Numbered from the stretch's first letter, positions 1-9,740 are shown. The stretch is DNA of 33,697 bases from Sulfuricurvum sp. (GCA_011391735.1 JAABPY010000173.1:1-33697), one strand, 5' to 3'. Made by a program: numbers and translations. The notes: generated from the sequence alone by a model not told the origin.

Positions 1-903
1 CACAAGGGCAATTTTAAGCTCCGGGAGAAATTTTTGCGCCTCTTCAAAAAGCTGTGCAGCAAGAATTGTCGTGGGAGCCATAAGAAGAGACCGATAAGGG
101 TGCATCAGAACAACTGATGCCAAGATGACCATCGTCTTCCCCGACCCAACATCCCCCACGATCATCCGACGGGCGGCATTCTCTCGTCTGAGATCTTTGC
201 GAATCTCAGTAATCGCTTTTTTCTGATCATCGGTGAGGGTAAAAGGGAGCGTTTTCGACCATGCCGCCACATCACCATTGGCTTTATAATGGGTAGGATG
301 AAAACGGCGTTTGAGACGAAGACGGCGTATATAATCAAACAGTTCAGCAAATTTGAGAGCGTGCAACTGCTCTAATCCAACAGGGTTGGCACGTTTCGGG
401 AAATGGAGTTCATAGAGCGTTTGGGCGATGCTTTGCGGTAAACCGTCAGTTGTGAGAGCTTCTACCGTAATATGTTTGGCAATAAGACGACGCATAACAT
501 CGGCACGTAATGGTGTTTTGTAAATCGGAACAAGAGAGCCGACAGCAGGAATCTTCACGGGCTGAATCATCTGCCATCTTCCCTGCTCTAAAAGAGCTTT
601 ACCGCTAAAAAAAGCACGTTCATGGAGGGTAAACTGATGACCCATATACGGCTTAGGATTAAAAATAACCCCTTCAATAGATTCAGTAAGATTGTGGGCA
701 GAAAAGATTATTTTGAGGGTTTTCGGGGTTTTTGTAATCAACTCCACCGTTGCATCAATCACACAAGGAAGATTCGTCGTCAACTGTGTACTTAAACGAC
801 GATCATCGAAAGAAGTCGGGGCTATGAGGGAAAGTGCCGTAACACTTGCCACCCCTAAACGGTGGAATTTCTCCGCGTCGTCTTTATTTGGTAACGATGG
901 CAT
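1..903 (-). CDS. recG: ATP-dependent DNA helicase RecG, C-terminal part off the window edge (partial)
   Basis: Minus-strand reading frame open from the edge; start MPSLPNKDDAEKFHRLGVASVTALSLIAP; Walker A context RENAARRMIVGDVGSGKTMVILASVVLMHPYRSLLMAPTTIL. Not in the ORF track because it is truncated. Confidence 0.9.
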   Translation of the reverse strand, partial: MPSLPNKDDAEKFHRLGVASVTALSLIAPTSFDDRRLSTQLTTNLPCVIDATVELITKTPKTLKIIFSAHNLTESIEGVIFNPKPYMGHQFTLHERAFFSGKALLEQGRWQMIQPVKIPAVGSLVPIYKTPLRADVMRRLIAKHITVEALTTDGLPQSIAQTLYELHFPKRANPVGLEQLHALKFAELFDYIRRLRLKRRFHPTHYKANGDVAAWSKTLPFTLTDDQKKAITEIRKDLRRENAARRMIVGDVGSGKTMVILASVVLMHPYRSLLMAPTTILAAQLFEEAQKFLPELKIALV

Positions 904-2170
904 AACTGAGGTGCGTTATCTCATTATGACGCGTGATAAATGCGTTCAAATCTTCAAGAGTGAGATGTCGAATCATCTCTAACTCGTGTGTAGAATACCC
1001 TAGTTCACGCCCTTGGTAATACTCCATAAACGTCCGTCCCAAACGTTGAGAGAGGGTTTCAACCCGTAACGGTTCGGAACCTAGCAAAAATTTGCGGGCT
1101 TGATCGAGTTCGCTTTGGGTAACACCCTCTTTGACAAAAGTATCAATAACCTCAATAACACTTTTTTTCGCTTCATCGCCCGATTCAAGTTTCGTTTGAA
1201 GATAGCCACTGAAATAGGTATTGGTTTTGGCGACACTTAGACGGGAATAGGCTGAATACGCCAATCCCCGCTTCACCCGTATCTCTTCCATCAATCGACT
1301 CCCAAAACCGCTAGAACCCAAGATAAACATCGCAACACGTGCTTTGTAAAACTCTGGATCCCCTTCATTCATCGCAAACGGTGCGCCGAAATAGAGATAG
1401 GTTTGTTGCGTATTGTGTCGTTTTAAAACACTCTCTTTTGGCTCGTTTCGTGGTTCATAATGGCGTTCAACCGATTTCTTTCCTACTTTAAATAACGAAA
1501 GCAACTGACTCACTTTTGATTTCGCTTCCGTAGTATTGAGATCGCCACCGATAACGATAAGAACATTGGAAAGAACCATTTTATCCTCTAAAAAGCTCTC
1601 CACATTTTTGAGTTTAATGGCTTCTACTGAAGCTTTGGTTCCGATATTGGGAGTCGCAATAGGGGTCCCCTCAAAAAGGATCGATTTGAGTTCATCGGAA
1701 GCAACGGTATCAAAATCTGCCTCTTTTCGGGCAATATCACTCATTGTAATCGTTTTAATTTTACTCAATGTCTCTTTGGTTAGATTGGGGGAGCGGACCA
1801 ATTCGCTCATCAATGATAATCCTCTATCAAACTCATCTTTCAGTGTCCCCAACTCCATCACCAATGTTTCATTCCCTGCATTAGTGCTGAGTTGAATTGC
1901 ATGGGCATCGAGAGCATCGGCAAATCCAACCGCACCTCGTTTAAGGCTCCCCTCGTTCATCATTTTGGCACTTAGACGAGCAAGTCCCGCATTAGAACCC
2001 TCATCCACACTACCACTTCCCGTAAAAATCACCTGCATCGAAACGAGAGGGAGACGCTTATCCTGCTCGAAAATAAAAGGGATTTTTACCCCTTTGACCT
2101 CTATAAAATCCAATGTACTTGCCATAAGTGCCTGCCCTAAAAATAAAATCGTTACAAAAAAGTATTTCAC
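884..2170 (-). CDS. M16-family (insulinase/PqqL-like) zinc-peptidase homologue, apparently without the HxxEH motif
   Basis: M16 fold signature (GSGSVDEGSNAGLARLSAKMMNEGS..., C-terminal RLMEEIRVKRGLAYSAYS); N-terminal signal-like MKYFFVTILFLGQALMA. HxxEH position reads RLSAK. Confidence 0.85.
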   Translation of the reverse strand: MKYFFVTILFLGQALMASTLDFIEVKGVKIPFIFEQDKRLPLVSMQVIFTGSGSVDEGSNAGLARLSAKMMNEGSLKRGAVGFADALDAHAIQLSTNAGNETLVMELGTLKDEFDRGLSLMSELVRSPNLTKETLSKIKTITMSDIARKEADFDTVASDELKSILFEGTPIATPNIGTKASVEAIKLKNVESFLEDKMVLSNVLIVIGGDLNTTEAKSKVSQLLSLFKVGKKSVERHYEPRNEPKESVLKRHNTQQTYLYFGAPFAMNEGDPEFYKARVAMFILGSSGFGSRLMEEIRVKRGLAYSAYSRLSVAKTNTYFSGYLQTKLESGDEAKKSVIEVIDTFVKEGVTQSELDQARKFLLGSEPLRVETLSQRLGRTFMEYYQGRELGYSTHELEMIRHLTLEDLNAFITRHNEITHLSYAIVTK

Positions 2171-3213
2171 TCGAACTTCTCTAATATCTCATACGCCGTA
2201 TTACGAATGGCGGGGGTTTCTCCGATGTCACGAATGAGACGAATCATCTCCTCTTTTACCATACGAAATCCTGCCCCTGCACTACGAACAACGTTTTCTT
2301 CCATCATCGTAGAGCCCAAATCATTCGCCCCATACAGCAATGCCATTTGACCGATGTACGGACCTTGAGTGACCCAAGAGCTTTGGATATTATCAAAATT
2401 ATCCAAGAAGAGACGTGAGACGGCAAGAAGTCGTAAATAACGATTACTTGATTGTTTCTCAATCTCGGGATGCTCTTCCATAAGCTGAGTATTCATCCCC
2501 TGAAACGACCACATGATAAAGGCACGAAATCCGCCTGTTTCATCTTGGAGGTCGCGAATGAGATTCCAATGCTCAATAATCTCTTCATCTGTCTCAACGG
2601 TTCCGTACATCATCGTAGCCGTTGATTTTATCCCCAACTTATGCGCTTCGCGGTGAACATGAAGCCACACTTCGCTGTCAATCTTTTTGGGGGCGATAAT
2701 GTCACGGACACGGTCGCTGAGGATTTCAGCCCCTGCTCCCGGAATGGAAGCCAGCCCTTTGGCATGAAGACGTGATAAACACTCTTGAATCGTGATATGA
2801 GAAACTTTGGCAATATAATCCAGCTCTATCGAAGAGAATCCATGAATCGTAATCGTTGGATATTTGATGTGGATATGCTCCACTAAATCCTCATACCACT
2901 CGATTTTGAGCTTGGGATGAACCCCCCCTTGGAACAAAATCTGCGTTCCCCCTATCTCAAGAAGTTCATCAATTTTTTGATCGATCTCTTCAAAAGTGAG
3001 GACATACGCTTCTTTGTCTTTGGGACTACGATAAAAAGCGCAAAATTTACAATCAACCCAACAAACATTGGTATAGTTGATATTACGGTCAACCACAAAC
3101 GTCGTAATCCCTTGCGGATGAAGCTCTTTCTTACGTGCAGTCGCCATTTTTCCCAGTTGCGTTAAATCACCGTTGCGGATGAGTTCTAGGGCTTCTTCTT
3201 TGGAAAGTCGCAT
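2167..3213 (-). CDS. mqnC: Cyclic dehypoxanthinyl futalosine synthase (radical SAM)
   Basis: Radical SAM cluster CWVDCKFCAF (CxxxCxxC) with ITTFVVDRNINYTNVC and FQGGVHPKLKIEWYEDL; 4-bp overlap with the M16 gene. Confidence 0.9.
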   Translation of the reverse strand: MRLSKEEALELIRNGDLTQLGKMATARKKELHPQGITTFVVDRNINYTNVCWVDCKFCAFYRSPKDKEAYVLTFEEIDQKIDELLEIGGTQILFQGGVHPKLKIEWYEDLVEHIHIKYPTITIHGFSSIELDYIAKVSHITIQECLSRLHAKGLASIPGAGAEILSDRVRDIIAPKKIDSEVWLHVHREAHKLGIKSTATMMYGTVETDEEIIEHWNLIRDLQDETGGFRAFIMWSFQGMNTQLMEEHPEIEKQSSNRYLRLLAVSRLFLDNFDNIQSSWVTQGPYIGQMALLYGANDLGSTMMEENVVRSAGAGFRMVKEEMIRLIRDIGETPAIRNTAYEILEKFE

Positions 3214-3219
3214 TGGTCT

Positions 3220-3618
3220 CTACTTGTCTTTTGAAATCGCGTCAAGGACACCATTAATAAATTTTGGAGATTGCTCACTCCCAAACGCTTTGGTTACTTC
3301 AATCGCTTCGTTGATAATGACAGCAGAATCAAGCTCACCGTACATAATCTCATACGCACCCAAACGCAATGTTGCCCGTTCAATCGAACCCAAACGGTCA
3401 AAATCCCAATCTTTGAGATGTTTTTCAATCGCTTCATCCACTTCCACTAAGTGCTCTGTAACACCCCGAAACAAATCCATCGCAAAATCACGTTGCTTAT
3501 TACGGATCTTCTTCTCTTCCATAATCTCATCGCTAAAATCGGCAATACTTTGGTTCCCCAAATCGTACGCATACAATAAACTTACAACTGCCATACGGGC
3601 TTGATGACGTGTTGCCAT
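3220..3618 (-). CDS. nusB: Transcription antitermination factor NusB
   Basis: [22 protein letters not shown]...ERATLRLGAYEIMYGELDSAVIINEAIEVTKAFGSEQSPKFINGVLDAI. Confidence 0.93.
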   Translation of the reverse strand: MATRHQARMAVVSLLYAYDLGNQSIADFSDEIMEEKKIRNKQRDFAMDLFRGVTEHLVEVDEAIEKHLKDWDFDRLGSIERATLRLGAYEIMYGELDSAVIINEAIEVTKAFGSEQSPKFINGVLDAISKDK

Positions 3619-4088
3619 TATGCGCCAATCGCTTCGTATAAATCTAACATCTCAATTACTACGGTCATCGCTTCAAATCCTTTATTCCCTGCTTTTGTCC
3701 CTGCACGCTCAATGGCTTGCTCAATAGTATCGGTGGTCAATAGTCCAAATGCAACAGGTTTTTGATGTTTTAAACTCATCGTAGCAATACCTTTGGTAGC
3801 TTCCGCCGAAACATAATCGAAATGAGGGGTAGAACCGCGAATCACCGCACCTAATGCACAAACCGCATCGTATTTTCCCGTCGATAAAAGCCGATCAATA
3901 ACCATTGGAAGTTCATACGCTCCCGGAGCTAAAACGTGAGTCAAATCCTCGTCATTACCGCCATGTCGTGAAAAAGCATCTTTTGCCCCTTCAACGAGTC
4001 TATCAACGATAAAATGGTTCCATCGTGTACTAACGATTGCAACTTTTTTGCCATTTATAACACTTAATTTACCTTCAATTAATGTCAT
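3618..4088 (-). CDS. ribH: 6,7-dimethyl-8-ribityllumazine synthase
   Basis: [69 protein letters not shown]. Confidence 0.95.
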   Translation of the reverse strand: MTLIEGKLSVINGKKVAIVSTRWNHFIVDRLVEGAKDAFSRHGGNDEDLTHVLAPGAYELPMVIDRLLSTGKYDAVCALGAVIRGSTPHFDYVSAEATKGIATMSLKHQKPVAFGLLTTDTIEQAIERAGTKAGNKGFEAMTVVIEMLDLYEAIGA

Positions 4089-4106
4089 GTAATTCCTTTA
4101 TCAATT

Positions 4107-4901
4107 TTATTTTATCGCATCCAACAACAATAATTTCTCACTGAGCTCTTCGAGTTGCTCCAATCGCAACATATTGGGACCATCGCTCAACGCACACGTT
4201 GGATCAAAATGGGTTTCAAAGAAAAATCCATCCACCCCAACTGCAGCAGCAGCGCGTGCCAAATGGGGAACCATCGAACTATCCCCCCCTGTTTTGCCAC
4301 TTCCATTTCCAGGCATTTGTACCGAGTGGGTCGCATCGAAAATGACGGGTGCAAATTGGCGCATGATCGGCAACGCCCTCATATCCACGACGAGATTGCC
4401 GTATCCGAACGTTGAACCCCGTTCACATAGTAAAACACCGTTTTTCTGTGATGCTTCGAAGCTCACCTCATCACATCCACGGGTTTTAAGCACTTTAGCC
4501 ACCGAATACTGCATATCAAAAGGGGTCATAAACTGCCCTTTTTTAATATTCACAATTTTATCCGTTTTTGCCGCCGCCACCAACAAATCGGTCTGACGGC
4601 ACAAAAAAGCAGGAATTTGGATCATATCAATCACTTCAGCTGCGATAGGAACTTGGTAGCTCTCATGCACATCGGTGACAATTTTATACCCAAAATCCTC
4701 TTTGACCTTTTGTAAAATACGCAACCCCTCTTCAAGCCCCGGTCCTCGGTAGCTTTCCAACGACGTACGATTTGCCTTATCAAAACTCGACTTGAAGTAA
4801 AAATCAAAACGGGGGTCATGATGATAGCGTTCAAGAGATTTGGCAATTTTAAAAATCGACGCTTCACTCTCAATAACGCATGGTCCAGCTAATAATATCA
4901 T
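4107..4901 (-). CDS. kdsA: 2-dehydro-3-deoxyphosphooctonate aldolase (KDO8P synthase)
   Basis: [61 protein letters not shown]. Confidence 0.95.
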   Translation of the reverse strand: MILLAGPCVIESEASIFKIAKSLERYHHDPRFDFYFKSSFDKANRTSLESYRGPGLEEGLRILQKVKEDFGYKIVTDVHESYQVPIAAEVIDMIQIPAFLCRQTDLLVAAAKTDKIVNIKKGQFMTPFDMQYSVAKVLKTRGCDEVSFEASQKNGVLLCERGSTFGYGNLVVDMRALPIMRQFAPVIFDATHSVQMPGNGSGKTGGDSSMVPHLARAAAAVGVDGFFFETHFDPTCALSDGPNMLRLEQLEELSEKLLLLDAIK

Positions 4902-5053
4902 GATGGGGTGACTCCTATCTTTGAGTTAATTGGTGTATTGTACTCACTTTGGTTTAAAAGACATTGAGCCTAATGGTATTGCAAAAAGGTTGCGTTATCC
5001 GCCAAAATGAGCTTCGGTTTTGCGAAACACATCCCCCCATTTAATAGGTTATT

Positions 5054-6583
5054 TTACCACATTGCCCGTTTTTTATGCGTCTGCGGTTTTTTAGAGACAT
5101 TTTTACTTTTTGCTTTAAACAATACAGGCGTCCCCTCAAAATCAAACTGTTCTCGCATCTGATTGGTCAAATATCGTCGATAACTAAAGTGCAACCCTTG
5201 AGGCTTATTCATAATCAACGCAATACGTGGAGGACGAATATCGTACTGGGTTGCGAAATAGAGACGAATATTCATCCCATTGATACTAGGCAAAATATGC
5301 TTTTTCAATGCTGCTTGAATAACTTCATTGAGCTTACTTGTCGGAATACGTTGTGAATAGTTCTCATTAATTTTAAGCAACATATCGAAAATTCGGTGTA
5401 CCCGTTGTTTACTTTGCGCCGAAATCGTAATAATAGGAGCGTAACTTAAAAACTTAAATCGATCCCGTACTTCTTGGATGATTTTATCATAATCCTCTTT
5501 GGGTGCCATATCCCATTTATTCAAGACGATAAGACACGCTAAACGATTTTTATCGACAAACCCCGCAATTTTCTCATCCAAATCCATAAAGGGTTGTGAC
5601 GCATCAAGGACAAGAAGGGCGATATCGGCATTTTCCAACATCTCTTCCGTACGCATAAGGGCATATTTTTCGATTCCTAGAATTTTACCTCGCTTACGAA
5701 TCCCCGCTGTATCAATAAAGGTGATTTTCTTATCTTGGTACTCCACTTCTTCATCAATAGGATCAATCGTTGTCCCCGCTACGGAGCTAACCACGGAACG
5801 CTCTTCACCCAAAAGAGCATTAAGAAGAGAACTTTTTCCGACGTTAACACGACCAATGATCGCTACTTTCATCTTATCGGCATCTCCTGGTTCATACTCT
5901 TTCACAAGCCCTTTAAACGCCTCTTCCATCTCGGCGAGATCATCACTCATTTCACCTTCATTATCCTCGTCGTCATCCAGATCATCGTCATCATCAGACT
6001 CTTCATCATCGCCATACTCTTGGACAAATGAATCAAAATCCTCCATCTCATCCTCTTCTTCTTCACCCATCTCAACCTCAGGGACAACGATTGCCGATTC
6101 AGGAAGGGCTGCAGCTACCCAGTTTAACAATGGCAAGATAGAGCGATTATGAGAAACAGAAATACCAAAAATATTATTGGTACCAAACTCATAATATTCC
6201 CACAATTTCTCTTGCATTTTGTCATTATCAATCTTGTTAACAACCAAAGCAATCGATTTCCCCATCGCTTCAAGCTCATAAAAAAGCTTTTTATCATCCT
6301 CTTCAGGAAGACTTTTACCGTCCACCATAAAGAGGATAATATCGGCTTTGTGTGCCGCTTCTAATGATTTCTCTTTGATTCGGTCGAAAAGCTCACACCC
6401 CTCGTCCAATCCGCCTGTGTCGAGAATTTCGACTTGTTTATCGACAATTACAGCAACGCGTTTTTTGACATCCCGTGTCGTTCCCGCTTGTTCTGACGTA
6501 ATTGCGTCACGCTGTTTGAGTAAACGGTTAAACAATGAGCTTTTACCCACATTTGGTTTACCGATAATGGCTAATTTTTGCAT
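5054..6583 (-). CDS. der: Ribosome biogenesis GTPase Der (EngA) with an acidic inter-domain insert
   Basis: Two tandem G domains (IIGKPNVGKSSLFNRLL and IIGRVNVGKSSLLNALLG), NKID and NKWD motifs, KH-like C-terminus. Confidence 0.95.
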   Translation of the reverse strand: MQKLAIIGKPNVGKSSLFNRLLKQRDAITSEQAGTTRDVKKRVAVIVDKQVEILDTGGLDEGCELFDRIKEKSLEAAHKADIILFMVDGKSLPEEDDKKLFYELEAMGKSIALVVNKIDNDKMQEKLWEYYEFGTNNIFGISVSHNRSILPLLNWVAAALPESAIVVPEVEMGEEEEDEMEDFDSFVQEYGDDEESDDDDDLDDDEDNEGEMSDDLAEMEEAFKGLVKEYEPGDADKMKVAIIGRVNVGKSSLLNALLGEERSVVSSVAGTTIDPIDEEVEYQDKKITFIDTAGIRKRGKILGIEKYALMRTEEMLENADIALLVLDASQPFMDLDEKIAGFVDKNRLACLIVLNKWDMAPKEDYDKIIQEVRDRFKFLSYAPIITISAQSKQRVHRIFDMLLKINENYSQRIPTSKLNEVIQAALKKHILPSINGMNIRLYFATQYDIRPPRIALIMNKPQGLHFSYRRYLTNQMREQFDFEGTPVLFKAKSKNVSKKPQTHKKRAMW

Positions 6584-6609
6584 TAATTGCCCTTTTAAAT
6601 AAGTTTTTC

Positions 6610-6615
6610 ATTATA
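6610..6615 (-). promoter_or_regulatory. Candidate -10 element for der (GCTATAAT)
   Basis: Plus-strand ATTATAGC upstream of the der start gives TATAAT on the minus strand, 27 bp upstream of the ATG. Confidence 0.45.
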
Positions 6616-6645
6616 GCGTAAATGCACTTAGGGTATGATACCAAA

Positions 6646-7089
6646 ATGATAGCTTATAAATATGCCCAATTTAAAAACGATGTTGTGAACCTTGCTTCCC
6701 TTTGCGAGTCGTTTCACCCTGATACCCTTGTTGCCGTTGCACGAGGGGGAATGACACTTGCGCATGCCCTTTCTATGGCTCTTGATATACGAAATCTTCA
6801 AACTATTCGGTGCGAAAGTTATGATGGAAAAGAGCAGCGATCCTCTCTTACTATTAAAGGAGGATGTGACTTTTCTCTCTCCAAACGGGTTTTAATCGTT
6901 GATGATATTGTCGATAGCGGACAAACTCTTCATGCCCTTTTGGATATTTTACGCACCCAATATCCTGAAATACTTTTTCAGAGCGTTTCGATTTTTACCA
7001 AACTCACCGCACTCATTCAGCCCGATATTTCTTTATATGAAGCCACGGATTGGATTGATTTTTTTTGGGAGAGGGATTTCTTAAAATAG
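6646..7089 (+). CDS. Phosphoribosyltransferase family protein
   Basis: PRPP-binding motif [14 protein letters not shown] and [17 protein letters not shown] track begins at 6622, but [13 protein letters not shown] at 6646 is a more likely start. Confidence 0.85.
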   Translation: MIAYKYAQFKNDVVNLASLCESFHPDTLVAVARGGMTLAHALSMALDIRNLQTIRCESYDGKEQRSSLTIKGGCDFSLSKRVLIVDDIVDSGQTLHALLDILRTQYPEILFQSVSIFTKLTALIQPDISLYEATDWIDFFWERDFLK

Positions 7090-7096
7090 GGTTTGC

Positions 7097-7102
7097 TATA
7101 AT
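7097..7102 (+). promoter_or_regulatory. Candidate extended -10 element (TTTGCTATAAT) for metK
   Basis: TATAAT preceded by TTTGC, 46 bp upstream of the metK ATG. Confidence 0.5.
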
Positions 7103-7147
7103 CCGAATAATACTAAAAGAATTTCAAACTTTTACCTAAGGATATTT

Positions 7148-8305
7148 ATGCCAAAAGAGTACATTTTTACCTCTGAGTCTGTTACTGAGGGGCATCCCGA
7201 TAAAATGGCAGATCAAATCAGTGATGCGATTTTAGATTATATTATTGAACACGACACCAAAGCACGAGTTGCTTGTGAAACGCTTGTTTCCAATGGTTTT
7301 TGTGTCATCGCAGGGGAGCTTAAAACTACGGCGTATGCTCCCATGCAAGAGATTGCCCGTCAAGTTGTCCGAGAAATCGGTTATACCGATGCTACCTACG
7401 GATTTGATTACCGTTCGTGTGCCGTTCTCAATGGTATCGGCGAACAATCTCCCGATATCAATCAAGGGGTTGATCAAGCCGATGGCGAAATCGGTGCAGG
7501 AGATCAAGGGTTAATGTTTGGGTATGCCTGCCGTGAAACCGATGTTCTCATGCCATTGCCTATTCATCTTTCCCACCGTTTGGCGGAGCGTTTGGCGCAA
7601 GTACGCAAAGAGGGGATTATCCCCTATCTTCGTCCCGATGGAAAAACTCAAGTGAGTGTCCGTTATGTGGATGATAAACCCGTATCGGTCGAAACTGTTG
7701 TCGTCTCTACACAACATGCCCCTGATGTTTCGCAAGAGAAATTACATGAAGATGTTATTAGAGAAGTAATCGAGTACGTTATCCCTCCCGAACTTAGAGC
7801 CACTAATATTGTCTACCATATCAATCCAACAGGTAAATTTGTTATCGGCGGACCACAAGGGGATGCGGGACTTACTGGACGTAAGATTATTGTTGATACC
7901 TACGGCGGAGCATGCCCTCACGGTGGAGGTGCATTTAGTGGAAAAGATCCAACCAAAGTAGACCGTTCCGCTGCGTATGCCGCTCGCTATGTTGCGAAAA
8001 ATTTGGTGGCAGCTGGTGCATGTGAACGGGCAACGATTCAAGTATCGTACGCCATCGGTGTCGTTAAACCCATCTCTATTATGGTTAATACCCACGGTAC
8101 CGCCGTTGTGGATGAAGATAAAATTGAAAACTGTGTCAAGGAACTTTTCGACTTAACACCACGCGGTATCATCGAGTCCCTTAATCTTTTACGCCCAATT
8201 TATCGTAAAACGGCTGCGTACGGTCACTTTGGAAGGGAACTTCCAGAGTTTACGTGGGAAAAAACCGATAAAGTTGATGCAATCAAAGCCTACTTGAGCC
8301 TTTAA
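7148..8305 (+). CDS. metK: S-adenosylmethionine synthase
   Basis: [65 protein letters not shown]. Confidence 0.97.
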   Translation: MPKEYIFTSESVTEGHPDKMADQISDAILDYIIEHDTKARVACETLVSNGFCVIAGELKTTAYAPMQEIARQVVREIGYTDATYGFDYRSCAVLNGIGEQSPDINQGVDQADGEIGAGDQGLMFGYACRETDVLMPLPIHLSHRLAERLAQVRKEGIIPYLRPDGKTQVSVRYVDDKPVSVETVVVSTQHAPDVSQEKLHEDVIREVIEYVIPPELRATNIVYHINPTGKFVIGGPQGDAGLTGRKIIVDTYGGACPHGGGAFSGKDPTKVDRSAAYAARYVAKNLVAAGACERATIQVSYAIGVVKPISIMVNTHGTAVVDEDKIENCVKELFDLTPRGIIESLNLLRPIYRKTAAYGHFGRELPEFTWEKTDKVDAIKAYLSL

Positions 8306-8317
8306 TCTCATCTCTTT

Positions 8318-8363
8318 TTACCTATCGTTATTTTCAATCTCAATGAGAATGACGAAGAGGTAA
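8318..8363 (+). other. Imperfect inverted repeat / RNA hairpin in the metK-ferredoxin intergenic region
   Basis: TTACCT A TCGTTATTTTCA [ATCTCAA] TGAGAATGACGA AG AGGTAA: 6 bp plus 12 bp (two G.U in sense RNA) separated by a small internal loop. Confidence 0.6.
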
Positions 8364-8462
8364 CACTCACACCTTTAAATCTTCCCAAAAAATTCTTTTT
8401 TTAGCTACCTTTAAAAAAATTTTGTTATAGTTACCTATATTTATAATTCAGAAGGAGAACCC

Positions 8463-8747
8463 ATGGCAGTAGTTATTAACGATACGTGTATTAATTGTGG
8501 TGCATGTATTGATGAGTGCCCAGTAGAAGCGATTGTAGACGAGGATGATAACCCAACGGGTGAAGAGATTTACTACGTGTATGGTGATAAGTGTGTTGAG
8601 TGTGTAGGTCACCACGATGTACCAGCGTGTGCTACAGCTTGTCCTACAGAGGGTTGTATTACATGGGATGAAATTGGTGAAAGTCCTGCTCATCGTGATG
8701 ATATTAGTGCTGAAATGCGTTCAAATAAAGCCAATATTGTTGACTAA
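8463..8747 (+). CDS. 2[4Fe-4S] ferredoxin (YfhL/Fdx-type)
   Basis: CINCGACIDECP and CVECVGHHDVPACATACP cluster motifs; strong RBS AGAAGGAGAACCC. Confidence 0.92.
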   Translation: MAVVINDTCINCGACIDECPVEAIVDEDDNPTGEEIYYVYGDKCVECVGHHDVPACATACPTEGCITWDEIGESPAHRDDISAEMRSNKANIVD

Positions 8748-8753
8748 ACCATT

Positions 8754-8779
8754 AATTTGAGGGGAATTCCCTTCAAATT
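8754..8779 (+). terminator. Near-perfect palindrome, candidate terminator after ferredoxin
   Basis: AATTTGAGGGGAATTCCCTTCAAATT: 11-bp stem (10 WC + 1 G.U in sense RNA) with AATT loop, followed by CCTCTTTCG. 7 nt after the ferredoxin stop. Confidence 0.55.
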
Positions 8780-8867
8780 CCTCTTTCGTACTGTATTCCT
8801 TAATCTTACTCAAATTATTATTCCGCTAAAATTCTATTCTATTTTATATACAAAAACAGGAGCATTG

Positions 8868-9281
8868 ATGCAACAAACATTATCAATCATCAAGCCAGAC
8901 GCCGTAGCAAAAGGTGTTATTGGGAAAATTTTGGATCGTTTTGAGACAGATGGTCTTAAGATTGCAGCTACCAAAAAAGTTCAGCTTAGCCGTCAAGACG
9001 CTGAAGCGTTCTACGCAGTACACGCAGCTCGCCCTTTCTTCAACGACCTTGTTGATTTTATGGTAAGTGGTCCCGTTGTTATCACTGTTCTTGAGGGTGA
9101 AAACGCCGTTCAACGTAACCGTGATTTGATGGGTGCAACAAACCCTAAAGAAGCAGAAGCGGGTACTATCCGTGCTGATTTCGCTGAAAATATCGATGCA
9201 AATGCGGTTCACGGAAGTGATTCTGTTGAAAATGCAAAAAACGAAATCGCATTTTTCTTTTCAGGTCGCGAGATCTCGTAA
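8868..9281 (+). CDS. ndk: Nucleoside diphosphate kinase
   Basis: [69 protein letters not shown]-track start at 8757 is an over-extension. Confidence 0.96.
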   Translation: MQQTLSIIKPDAVAKGVIGKILDRFETDGLKIAATKKVQLSRQDAEAFYAVHAARPFFNDLVDFMVSGPVVITVLEGENAVQRNRDLMGATNPKEAEAGTIRADFAENIDANAVHGSDSVENAKNEIAFFFSGREIS

Positions 9282-9656
9282 GTGACCCTAATTCCATTCA
9301 AACATCTAAACGCTATTCCCTTAGAGTTTGATGTTATCGTCGGTGATGTATCTTTTAGAGGAACTTTGGTTCACAAAAAAGGGAAAATTGCTCAATTAAA
9401 CGGTACAATATCGGGAACCATCCAAATTGCTTGTGATTTATGCGCTGAAGTTGTTGAAAGAGTCCTCGATGAGGAGCTCTCTTTTTATCTTTCAGACGGT
9501 ATTATAAGCGAAAATGAAGATGAGCTTGATATTGTAGAGATCACTACACCAATGATTGATATGGAAGAGCTTTTAAACTCCGAAATTGAATTGATTAAGA
9601 GTGATTATTTTTGTTGCCCCCAATGTGAAGGCAAAACACTAGAACAAGAGTTTTAA
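9282..9656 (+). CDS. yceD: YceD/DUF177 family protein (GTG start)
   Basis: IACDLCAEVVE ... FCCPQCEGKTLEQEF, located directly upstream of rpmF, as is usual for YceD. Confidence 0.75.
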   Translation: MTLIPFKHLNAIPLEFDVIVGDVSFRGTLVHKKGKIAQLNGTISGTIQIACDLCAEVVERVLDEELSFYLSDGIISENEDELDIVEITTPMIDMEELLNSEIELIKSDYFCCPQCEGKTLEQEF

Positions 9657-9716
9657 CGCTCTTTAAAGCACAAAGTGCGCTGAGCGTTCTGCTGAAGAAA
9701 ACTCAGTGTTAACGTA

Positions 9717-9740
9717 GCTTTTGGGATGTATTCCAAAAGC
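9717..9740 (+). other. Hairpin in the rpmF leader
   Basis: GCTTTTGGGA-TGTA-TTCCAAAAGC: 10-bp stem (9 WC + 1 G.U) and a 4-nt loop, 30 nt upstream of the rpmF ATG. Confidence 0.6.

Noticed and set aside
692-982. 96-aa plus-strand ORF spanning the recG/M16 junction
   Set aside because: Antisense to two well-supported genes and no recognisable domain.
5000-5023. Possible hairpin CCGCCAAAATGAGCTTCGGTTTTGCG between der and kdsA
   Set aside because: Short, bulged stem without a T tract; I cannot distinguish it from chance.
5499-6152. 217-aa Ser-rich plus-strand ORF
   Set aside because: Antisense to der; the Ser runs reflect the acidic GAT/GAA/GAG codons of the Der linker.
7232-8095. Three minus-strand ORFs opposite metK
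   Set aside because: Antisense to highly conserved MetK coding sequence, low-quality composition, no RBS support.
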